A stretch of 37,183 nucleotides of DNA from the NCBI GenBank assembly GCA_048213135.1, contig PS015383.1:114598-151780 (forward strand), in the 5' to 3' direction. Origin of the DNA: Reclinomonas americana ATCC 50394. Lineage: Eukaryota; Jakobida; Jakobea; Jakobida. The notes under the pieces are model-generated. The model saw nothing but the letters and a program-made list of their open reading frames with translations, was not told the origin of the DNA and did no database searches. How positions within the stretch are numbered: position 1 is the stretch's first letter; every line of letters begins with the position of its first letter. Shown piece by piece: positions 11,722 to 23,472 of the stretch. Made by a program: the position numbers and the translations under genes.

Positions 11722-14300
11722 ATGGGCTGCGGCGCCAGCAAGAGGCGCGACTCTCTTGATCCGCTGACTCCGCCCCCGCTCCCACCAACTCCCACAACAG
11801 CAGCAGCGGCACAGCGTCCACACACCGTCGATGCCTGCACCGACACGAATGGGCTGTTTGATGTGGACGAGGACGAGGGCAACGGTCGCCTCTTTGGCAG
11901 CGGTGTGTCGGGCGTGGGCGTGATGGGCTCGCCCAGCAGTCGACTTTTGCAGGAGACGGCGAGTCTCACGGGTGACTCGGAGATGATGGTCAGTGGATTG
12001 TTGGCGTCGGCGGGTGGTGAGACGCCGGCGAGTGTGCCGCATGCAGCGGTGACGCTTGGCACACCGCGCTCGGATGGAGGGCGCTCACGGGAGCCCGCAC
12101 TGTCGGAGATGTCGTCACCGGGTCGTGTGCCGTTGCAGGTATGTGACACGAGAGAAGAGAGGCTGTTGGACGTTGCATTGTTCATGAATCGTGGTGCTTT
12201 GGACAGGCACCCCGTTCTCCGTCGCCCGGCGTCAGCCCGGTTCTGTCGCACCAGGTGCCTGTGCACGGGCTACCTCGGAGTGGCACCGAAGAATCACTGC
12301 GCAACATGCTCGGTACGTGTGATATGAACGGCAGTGCTGTTCTGACCTCCCTTGCCTGAGTGCACTCTCTCTCTCCTCACGCAGGTGACAATCGACTGCA
12401 CTCGCCTGCACGCTCCTCGCTCGGCAGTCCACGTTCCAGCGACGCCGGTGACAGTGAGTCGGTGACGCCAGCGGCAGCAAGTACGGCACCGCGTCAAGTA
12501 CTTCCTGCTGGTCTGCAAAAAAAAAGAAAAACCGCCCTCCATACCCTCCTTTTTTGCCACCGCCTCATCCTCTCGTTCACATACAGAGCTGCGGCAGCGA
12601 CTGACACTCGGTCTCTCGCTGCCGACCGAGGAGGAGCCTCTGCGGTCGCCGCTGCGTTCGCCTCGTGCCGATCGCGATGCATCTCGTTCGCCTCGCATTC
12701 CCTCGCCGTACTCGGTTGCGCCGCTCCGCACACCGCCACGTTCGCCACGCAGCGAGTCGCCAGTACCAGGCACCGCCGGCTCAGCGGAACGTATGTCCAT
12801 CCCACCTCCTCTCTCTCGTTGATTGGGGTATGTGCTCACTCGCCGCTTGCAGTGAACGGAGTCAAGGACGACGGTTTTGTCACGGAGGATTCATCGCCGT
12901 CGCCACGACACGAGTACTCACCTCGCGGCCCGACTCCCGGACCGCCACCACCCGTGCTGCGTGCGTAACGTGCAGACTGTGCGCTTTTTCTCACTTGTTT
13001 CCGGTTTTCGACTCATTGATAACAAACGTGCAGCAAATGGCGTGGCCGGAGCCACGGCCGAGGAGTTTATCGCGTACAAGTCGTGGACGTACGAGCATCT
13101 CTCACCACTCGAGCGAGAGATGCTCATCCGGGCGAAAAAGTACAACCACGAAAAGTACTTGCAGCAGATGCGGCTCCGGCACTCCATGTTTTTGCATCAG
13201 CGCGAGGTGGGTGGGGCGCAGGCTGCGCACGGAAAAAATCATGGTTCCTTGTGTCGCTCACATTCGCTGTTTTCCTCTGTCAGACGGTGCGGCAGAGACT
13301 CGAGCTCAAGCGCAACACTCTTGGGCAAAACGCCTCGATGCCACTGAATGCGTCCTTGGACTCCAGTGTGCACTTGTTGCAGCAGCAGCAGCAGCAGCTA
13401 CACGATTCGCCCGGTCACGTGTCGTTCGCGCGACCGTCGACTGCACCCGAGCGTCCCCAGTCAGCCGTGGAGGGCAGACGTACGGTTTCCTCGCCGGCAC
13501 CGCCGGCACCCCTCCGACCGCAATCGGCCACTGGTTTCACTGGTCGCCAGTCGTTCCGCACGCGTCGACAGGAGATGCTGTCGCTGGATCAAGTCGATCT
13601 GGATGTGGATGCCGATGCGATCTCGTTGGGCATTATGAACGAACGCGCCAACGACAACCCCAACAATCCGCTCTTCTTCGCGCCCAGCCCGATTCCGCGC
13701 ATTGTGCCGCGTCCGCGTATTGTGCCACCCTCCTCGGGACGGCCTCCAGCAGGCCGATCGCCACCGCGCCGTTCTCCGCCTACGTCCCCACAAAATCATT
13801 CATCTCCACCGCCGCCGCCGCCGCCACCCCCGCGAAGACCATCGCCCACTCGGTCGGGTCCGACGCGACTGGGTGCCGGCGTAACGAGGCGGCCGATCAC
13901 GACCTCGCAGTCGGCCGCGCTCCTCTCTGTCGACAAGGTTCGCATCGGCAAGGTCAACACCACCCTGGACGGTGAGATTGCCATTCTCCGCGAGCAATTT
14001 GAGCGCTTCCCGGAACTGCGACGTGCCCTGTCGCCCAAGAGCCGACGGCGGCCGACAGTCGGTCCAATCAGTCCGCCTTCACCACTGGCGACAGCAGGCG
14101 GTGCGTTAGCGGGTGGCACGCGGTCGCCCGTCGGCATCAGTCCGATTGGAGTGGGAGGCAGGAGGCCACCGTCGCCTGCCGAGCTCGCCACGCCCTTTGA
14201 GTTCACGAGAACGCCACCGGACGTGTTGCATGCGGCCAACTGCGAGCGCGTCATGAACGAGGCGTTCAGAATAGGCTTCAAAAACATGTCGATTACGTGA
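11722..14300 (+). CDS. Proline/serine-rich protein with N-terminal acylation signal
   Basis: Seven exons (11722-12138, 12207-12312, 12385-12510, 12587-12790, 12853-12960, 13034-13206, 13284-14300) total 2,151 nt and give 716 aa. The start MGCGASK fits an N-myristoylation site at Gly2, with Cys3 available for palmitoylation. This is as in membrane-anchored adaptor and kinase families, so the protein is probably tethered to the inner face of a membrane. Most of it is low complexity: many SP/RSP units ([17 protein letters not shown]), a polyglutamine run and a run of nine prolines. One ordered island is encoded around 13034-13300 ([20 protein letters not shown]). The C-terminal part contains [17 protein letters not shown] recognise no enzyme domain. 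The repeated S/T-P sites suggest regulation by proline-directed kinases (inference). Confidence 0.75.
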
Positions 14301-14430
14301 ATGCGTGGGCTGAGAATGAAGAGTGCATGAATGTAGTATGATTGACACTAGAGTGTTTATACGGTGATTTCTTGGTTTGAGAGCGTCCTCCTCGTGCCAG
14401 CTGCATTGCAGCTGCGCGTGGACGGGGAGG

Positions 14431-17400
14431 TTACTTGACCAGTACATCGCTGACCGCATCGTTGACTTGCACCAGGCCCTCGTCGCCGAGTTGCAACAGA
14501 GCCTCGCGCAATTCACCGTGTGTGATTGGCTGAGCGGAGAGACAACGAGAAGAATTGAGTGACACAGAAGTGGGGATAAACAAGGCACACGCAGACGCAG
14601 ACGTACCCGATCGCGCTCCGCATTCAGATCCTGCTGCAGTTTCCAGAACTTGACCGTCTGTCCGCTGCGTGGAATGAGCATGGCTCGCAGTTCGGCAGCC
14701 AGCGCATCGACATTGGCACGGTCGGCGGCAGAGTGACCCGTAATCAGCTTGTCAATGTCGATGAGACCAGTGTCGGGGTCCATGGCTGCCTGGTGCAGCG
14801 CCACCTTGAGCAGCCTGCACACAAGAAACCGCAATGAGACAAGAGCGGAAGGATCGGTGCGCGAGAGTGCTCTTGCGCATCCACACCTGACGGCTTCCGC
14901 CACATCGATACGCTCGACCTGTTGCGAGAAGCGCATTCGTGCGTGAGCCTCGCTCAGGCGGATCAGCGACTCCAGTTGGCGTGGTGTCGCCGACACGGTG
15001 TGCCGAGAGTTGCCGACGCGTCGCAGATCTGTGACAATTAATGGTTGCTGTGAGTTGCCTCGCGATAGCTGGCAAACAACAGTGAGGAGAACGCACCCCG
15101 GTAAGCACTCTGCAAGTCTGCGCACGCCTCGTCGGTCAGCTGCGGGTGGACGTGCTTGCGAGCGTACGAAATGTAGCGCGTCAGCAATTCCATCTTTAGC
15201 AGGCGACCGCGGCTCGTGTGCCCGGGTGCTGCCGGTGCGTCGCCTGCAACAGCAACGGGGTGAGTGGCATGAGAGACTAGGGAAGAGTCGGCGCAAAAAC
15301 AAACCATCGGTGGCCTCGCGGGTGCTGTACAGCGACACAATGTGCCGTGCCAGTGCACGATCGCGTTCCTCGTCGGCCACATCCAACAGCAGGTAAATGA
15401 GATCGAAACGCGACAAAAGCGTCGGCGGCAGGTTCAGATTGTCGACCACCGACAGGCGACGATTGTAGCGCGAACCAATGGGATTGGCCGAGGCGATGAT
15501 GGAGGTGCGTGCATTCAGCGATGCCACGATGCCAGCCTTGGCAATGGACACGGTTTGTTGCTCCTGTGCACCCAATACAAATGTGAGGCACGCACGTTTG
15601 AACAATCCAGTGGAGGCCAGCACACTGACCATGGCTTCGTGGAGAATGGAGCGCGTGGCGTCGCTCATCTTGTCGAATTCGTCGATGCAACACACACCTC
15701 TGTCACTCAGCACCAGTGCGCCACTGCAGAAGCGACCATGAATCCACCCATACACTGCGGCGTGAGAACAATGCGCTTTCTCCCTGAGCGTACCTCTCCA
15801 GCACGGCCTCGCCCGAGTCCGGATCCTTGGTGACGTATGCAGTGAGACCGACAGCCGACGTACCCTTGCCACTGGTGTAGATTCCACGCGGCGCAATGCG
15901 ATGCTGTGGCGACGGAGGACAGCAGTGATTACTACGTGGTGTTGTGGCTCGGGAAGAAATGTGTTGTGTGCGCACCACAAATTGCAGGATTTGACTCTTG
16001 CTCACACCCGGATCGCCGACCATCAGCACATTGATTTCGCCACTGCACGCCTGCGCAGTGAGCGACACGGATGCACCCCCCAACGCCACCGACGGCGATC
16101 ATCCCCAGCACGTACCGGAAGCGAGTGTTACCGGCCGTCTTCAGCTCCTTGTTGGTGCCACCAAACAGCATGCACAGAATGCCTTTCTTCACATCGTCGA
16201 GTTCCCAAATGGACGGCGCTGAAGGGGGGAAAAGGAGAAAGACTGCTCAGCACAAGGACGAAAAACAGCGACTTCACACAAGTGACACGAACCAAATGAG
16301 CGCACAAGCGTGTCATAAATGTCGGGCGACTGCGCCAGGTCCTGCAGCTCACGCTCCTCATCGTTGGTGATGGTGTCGAGTGGATCACCCTCCTCAACAC
16401 TGCGGTGAGGAAAGAGTAAGCAAAAAATAGAGAGTTGAATGCCGACTGGAACGTGTGACGCAACGAGGTAAAGAATTCCGAGTCTTCTGGCACACGACGA
16501 TCCTCGACCGACATGGAGCGCTGATCCATCTTGCGGAAGTGGATGACATCGACGTACGTCCGGTACACCGACTTGATGGAGCGGTTGCGTGGGTTGGGAC
16601 GGATGGGCGCGGCACGGAAAATGCCGGTAGCTTCAACGCGATCACCCGGCTTCACGTAGTCGACCAGGTCGTCGAAGCACACCAGATTCACCGTGTGTGG
16701 CGTCTCGCCCTCCGGAATAGCCTCTGTGTGCAAGTAGAGAGACGAGGGGTTGGCGAACAACAACAACAACAACAACAGCAAGAGAAGCATGGACATGGGC
16801 ACCGGGGACGCACCAGGCGACTCTTGCAACTTGACGAGCTGCTTGTCGGTGTAGAAGCCTCGGTTGTGGACGATTCGCATCGACATTTTCGCGTGGCAAT
16901 GATTGCATCGTGTCGGCTCCTCGATGCGGCCGCGATCAATGGCCACTTCGAGTTGAAAGTGGCACGAGTCGCAGCGGAAGAAGGCGCTCTTGATGTCGGG
17001 AATGATGGAGGTGGAGCGGATGACCATTCCACGCACGGAAATTAACTGGTCAACTGTGCACGCCACAACCCGTGTCAAAAAATCCTCGCGACGACAGAGA
17101 GAAAGCACAGAACGAAAAATGCAACTGTCAGAGGGATTCAGGTCGCGCATGGCCTTGTACTCGCCACGTCGCAAGTTGAAGAGGCGGCACTGCGGCGGTC
17201 GTCGGTACTCGCCACCACCGGCCACATTCTCACTCAGGCGACTGAAGTACGCCGACAGTTCCATGTCGGCCACCGGAATCACCTGCCGATCCATCAGTAT
17301 GGTGGAAACGCAACGTCAAGCGAGAGCGACTCTCAAACCTCTTGCGGGTAGCGCACGAGCTGCAAGTAGAGGTTCGGATCAAATGCAAACACATTCTCAC

Positions 17401-18093
17401 AATCAATGTTGACAATGTGCTCCTCGGCCAGGAACAGCTGCTCCAGGTAGCGTGGATAGAAAGGATCCAGGTCGGCGGGTCGCGTAAACTCCTCAATGAA
17501 CTTGCGCAGGCGTCGCTGCAGCTCGTTCACGGAGACATTGGTGCCCCAGATGACCGCGCCGCCCTCTCGCACAGCCAACGAGTCGCTCTCCGACGCGGCC
17601 CCATCCTGCGACGACGGCACGTACAGGCGCTGACCGCCTCCGAGTTCCGCACGACCACCGAAACCACTGAAATGCGATCGGTTAAGGCGATGATGATGAT
17701 GATGGAGAGAGTGGGTGTGAGTGTGCATGGGGAAACGCACCGTTGACTGCGTGCACCCGAGTGTCGCGAGTCGGGCGTCGACTCGTTGGTGGCGCTGGCC
17801 AGCAGGCCGCGGCCACCAGCGCCGCCCCGAGCTCCATTGATGCGCGGAGACGACACGTGCGTCAGTGGTGTATCGCCCACCGTCAGGTCTGCATCGAGAA
17901 GGACACGCACACATGCACGCACGACGGACGAAGGAGAGCACAAGAGTGAGTGCGTGTGTGTGTGAAGAGTGCGAGTTGGCCATTGCACCCGCAAGCTGAG
18001 GCGTGTGCGTGTGGGTGTGCGTGTGTGGCATGCAGTCAACGCACCTGCGGGCACGTTGGGTGTCGTGCTGAAGCCATCTTCGGAAGACGCCAT
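14431..18093 (-). CDS. MCM4: DNA replication licensing helicase subunit MCM4
   Basis: Sixteen exons join to 2,517 nt (838 aa): 18045-18093, 17741-17888, 17339-17666, 17126-17282, 16814-17053, 16465-16723, 16293-16399, 16116-16218, 15976-16042, 15794-15903, 15630-15723, 15305-15563, 15097-15243, 14887-15028, 14607-14814, 14431-14529. MCM4 is one ATPase of the MCM2-7 ring that, with CDC45 and GINS, forms the replicative helicase. Seen here: a short Ser/Gly-rich N-terminus, VIWGTNVSV and the RYPQE segment typical of MCM4, and a C4 zinc finger (CDSC...CNHC, about 255-280). The AAA+ core has Walker [10 protein letters not shown] (about 473), Walker [10 protein letters not shown] (about 534), sensor ANP (about 580) and arginine finger LSRFDL (about 604). 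A winged-helix-like C-terminus follows ([19 protein letters not shown]). The Walker A residue Val replaces the usual Thr of MCM4. The N-terminal tail is shorter than in animals. Confidence 0.97.
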
Positions 18094-18501
18094 GCGCGCG
18101 GTCAACGACGGAGAAGGCAAGTGACGATGGACGATCGGAGGGACTGCGTCGACGTCGACATGCAAATGCATGCATCTTCGCTTCCGCGCGTGGGGATCGC
18201 GACGCTCTTCAACGCCGTGGAGCACACGACACATAGCGCACGGAAGGGGGTTCGTTGGCGCGTTGCGGTCGGTGACGAATCTCTGCATCTGCGACAACGT
18301 CGAGAGCGACTGCTGCATCGACATCGGGAAAAAAACGACAGGCCGGGCTCATTCCTCGCGCCGTGTACCTCGTCGCCACGCAGCATACTGTCTCTAGACT
18401 CCCTCTATACAACTCCCGCTGCGTTTTTATCAACACGAGCAGGTGTGGAGTGCAGCAGTCCTATATATCTGTCTTATCCGATTCGTGGAGAGCAAGCAAA
18501 C
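18094..18501. promoter_or_regulatory. Divergent MCM4 / PGAM promoter region
   Basis: This 408-bp spacer lies between two divergent start codons. TATATAT at about 18462-18469 lies some 33-40 bp before the mutase ATG and is the best TATA-box candidate in the window. The MCM4-proximal half is GC-rich and contains repeated GTCGACGTCGACATG-like hexamers near 18149-18162. Function is inferred from position. Confidence 0.45.
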
Positions 18502-20387
<1,886 letters not shown>

Positions 20388-20510
20388 GCTGTCACGACAA
20401 CTTTTTCCCCTTTCGTTGTATTTCCGCCCCTTTCCATCTCTCTCTGTGTGAGTGCGCGCCCGACATGGTGCTGCACGTAAAAAAGAGTGATGGAGAGAGA
20501 CATTTCGATC

Positions 20511-23347
20511 TCACGCCACACGAGTGGCGTACTCCACAGTTCCGTACCAACTTGGCACCTGTGCACGAGTGAGACAGACAGGCAAGTGATGATGTGAGAC
20601 TCTTGCTGATCGCCGCAACTGAGATGCCGTCGGCCTGTCAGTTGAGTGAGGTGAGAAGAAAACGGAGAGGGGGAGCGATAAAAACAGCAAGCGACAGCGT
20701 GACTGCACCTTGCCGTTCGATCCCATGTGGAAGTGAACGTACGATCCGAGCGCGATTCCCATCCACTCCAGGCACGCGACTGCGTCGGCTTGCACGCGGA
20801 AACTGCGCAGCCGAATGATCATGAGTGAGACGAGATAGTCTGCAATCTGACCACTGCAGCACACGCAACGTATGCGGCGGCAGGCGAGATCCGTTGGGGG
20901 TGCCATTCTGCCATGAGAGCAGCAGGTTGCCCATGCTGCTCATGATCACCAGGTAGGCTGTCATTCGGTGGTGCGTGAGCGAGCCATGCCGAATTCACGT
21001 CGACCAATGCACGCACAGCGCAACTCTTGCCGTCCTTGACAACCGACGTCACCACCGCCTTGATGACGACTTGCCCGTTTTGAATGTACTCGTACGTTCC
21101 TGTCGAGACACGGGTCAGAGAAAGACAGGGAGTGCATCAGCACTTATGTGTGCGCGATACCAGTGTACACATCACAGCAGTTCGGAGGCAGGTTCGGTGC
21201 CTGGTGGGCAATCACATACGACTCCACCGCCGGCTGTGACCTCAAGCATTAGCACACTCGTTTTACGATCCAACGCAACGCTGCGCCACCACAAACCAAC
21301 AGTGCATCAAGAGCAGGCGCGGCAAAGAGCGAGCCGTCAGTGGGGAAGTTCACGAATGCGGCCACCGCGAGTTTGATGTCTGTCGGAGTGATGAGTGAGT
21401 GAGACTCTCGGCAGTCGGCAGTACATCGTTCAAGGCACACACACACGCACCTGGAACCAGAGCAACCGATGTAGCAAACACGCCAATCAGGCCACCCTTG
21501 GTCGGCACCCAGTGCTGCGCTCCATCGGCATCTTGTCAGTACAAAACACGATTCATCCCCCGTCACACACACACGCCTGCCCACCGATCGAGTGTAGACC
21601 GTCTCCCAGCCACCGTGACCAATCGCCGACATGCCGTTGCGATGATTGTATCGCGGCAGCATGTGCTGGTTCTTCAGCCGCTGTGACATGATCGATGGCG
21701 TGGCGCCCTCCGACTGCATGTAGAACTGGAGGAACTTTTGCTGCGCACGCGCAAACATCCATGGATGAGCAAGACGTATATGCAGGAGCTAGACAACCAC
21801 CACGCAAACAAAACCATATCGGTCATCGTCGTGTACATTTGACCAGCAGGAGCCGACCATCCCTGATGCCATCAACACAAAGTGAGAGAGACAACGACAC
21901 TCTCATTTTGCCAGCAAAAGAAGCAACTACAACGCAACGAGATCCATCGGTTGTGCGCCGTTGAGTGGTGGCATGCGTTTCTTCACGTTCGGGTCGCTGA
22001 CGTTGAAACCGGAACTTGTCATGCCGAGTGGCTGCAAAACGTACTTTTGCAGCAGCGTCTCGTATTGCTGGCCCATGGCAGCCTCGAGTGCGCGTCCCAG
22101 CAGCGAAAAGCCCAGATTCGAGTAATCGTCACGTGTGTTGCCTTTCGAGAGCGAGACAGTTGTGAGACAGATGGTACCAGGAGCGAATGTGGGGGTTTTC
22201 ACAGAACCAACCGGGATACATCAAGTACTCTTGTCGCAGAAGCGCCCACACTTGAGACGCCGTCTCGTTGCTGTGCGGACGAGAGACAAGTGAGACAGTA
22301 CATCGGGTGAGTGTCGACGACAAAAAAAGCGGAAGCGCAACAAAATCTGAGCAGCCTCGCGCTACTCGAGAGCACAAGTGGTGTGAGCAGCAACGATGTG
22401 ACAACACAAGAGCAAACACGGCATCAACGCACCGGCAGTCCCGACACCTGCGATGCCAGCTCGTCGAGTGTCGTGTCGACAGGGAGGCCCGAGAAGGGAT
22501 TGTTGATGGTAAACTCGGGCAGGTACTTGCGGACGGGGTCGTCGAGCTGCACGAATCCACGGTCGTGCAGCACTGTGGAAATGATGAACACAGTGAGCTG
22601 CAAGTTCTCTCCATCGCTACCATCCGCACCCACCATACAACAGTGTCGACGTGAACATCTTGGTGACGGATCCGATCTGGAAGACGGTGTCGGCAGTCGG
22701 TGCCACGCTGTCGGGCGTGTTGAAGCCGGCGAAGCGCGTCACCGCAGCACCCGAGTCGTCCACAGCAACCACGCCGAGCGCCACCTACCACAGAGTCGGA
22801 CGGAGAGGAGAGAAAGAGAAAGCAGGCCCCACACACGAACCGAGAACTGCCAGTTGACGCCTTGTTGATGCAGGTTGTTTGAAATCGTCTCCATCTCCGA
22901 CTGCACCGCCTGCTTGGCCGCCTGCCAGGCGGCGCTCACTTGCGGGTCGTTGAAATCCACTGTGGGATGTGCATCAAGCGGCGCCGGGCACGGGCCAGTG
23001 CCCACAAAGCGCTACAATGACAATCAAAACGATATGAGATCGGAGAATCAAAGTCATGCATGACATCCACACGCACCTTGGCGAATGGATTGTCGGGATC
23101 CGCCGCATTTCCGACCTCACGCACACGCTCCAAAGCCGCATTCATCACCACATCGTTCCCTACGCGTCCGCATGTGAGCGAGAGGAGACGCTGTGGAGGA
23201 GAGAGTGGAGAGAGTCACGAAACTCGCATCGAACTCATCCGCGAGTGGCGTTGATATCTGCTGATACAGGTGATGGGGCGCGCCCTCCACGCACAGCACA
23301 ACACTGCAGACAAGCAGCAGCAGCAGCAGTGGGAGCAGGGATCGCAT
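20511..23347 (-). CDS. Secreted serine beta-lactamase-fold hydrolase
   Basis: Seventeen exons total 1,677 nt, 558 aa: 23224-23347, 23077-23159, 22841-23011, 22634-22784, 22431-22572, 22212-22270, 21939-22141, 21815-21862, 21585-21740, 21451-21514, 21297-21379, 21161-21233, 21025-21099, 20870-20957, 20709-20802, 20620-20634, 20511-20558. The N-terminus is a clear signal peptide (MRSLLPLLLLLLVCSVVLC), so it is secreted or lumenal. The three class C/PBP-like motifs are present and in order: SVTK (nucleophile Ser, about 165), YSN (about 250) and HGG (about 369, in the place of KTG). LDDPVRKYLPEF, SGLP, NLGFSLLGRALE and LGWSAPAGQMYTT also fit the family. Eukaryotic members act as peptidases or esterases and need not hydrolyse beta-lactams; the substrate here is unknown. 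The roughly 170-residue C-terminal part is probably a separate beta-rich domain. Several donors are GTTGCG, and one appears to be GC (22430). Confidence 0.9.
20620..20634 (-). other. 15-nt microexon (ADGIS)
   Basis: Five codons, GCC GAC GGC ATC TCA, lie between a CTGACAG acceptor and a GTTGCG donor. Joining it to the exons at 20709-20802 and 20511-20558 keeps the frame and gives a smooth C-terminus ending WYGTVEYATRVA. Skipping it would delete exactly five residues without a frameshift. Confidence 0.6.
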
Positions 23348-23472
23348 CGATGACTGAATGAGCTGGGACAGTCCAGGACAGTGCGAGCATGCGCGCGCAA
23401 TCTCCACTGTCACTCCAATTTGGGTGTGGGGGGTTTGCGTTGACACAGTAAGTGTGTGTGTGCGCGAGAGTG
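23348..23472. promoter_or_regulatory. Short divergent promoter, beta-lactamase-like / CDC45
   Basis: Only 125 bp separate the two start codons, so both promoters and 5' UTRs must share or overlap this space. It contains a GT-rich strip (GTGTGTGTGCG) next to the CDC45 ATG. No TATA box is visible. Confidence 0.45.

Noticed and set aside
18102-18386. Minus-strand frames upstream of the MCM4 ATG as an N-terminal extension
   Set aside because: They lack MCM4-like sequence and consistent splice sites. The ATG at 18093 gives a normal MCM4 N-terminus.
20862-20880. A 16-nt intron (GTTGCG...CTGCAG) in the beta-lactamase-like gene
   Set aside because: It is too short for splicing. The next CGCAG acceptor in the same phase gives a 67-nt intron with a sound protein.
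23188-23215. A 28-nt intron in the beta-lactamase-like gene
   Set aside because: A GTTTCG donor at 23223 with a GCGTAG acceptor at 23160 gives a 64-nt intron and keeps the frame, so I prefer it. Transcript data would decide.
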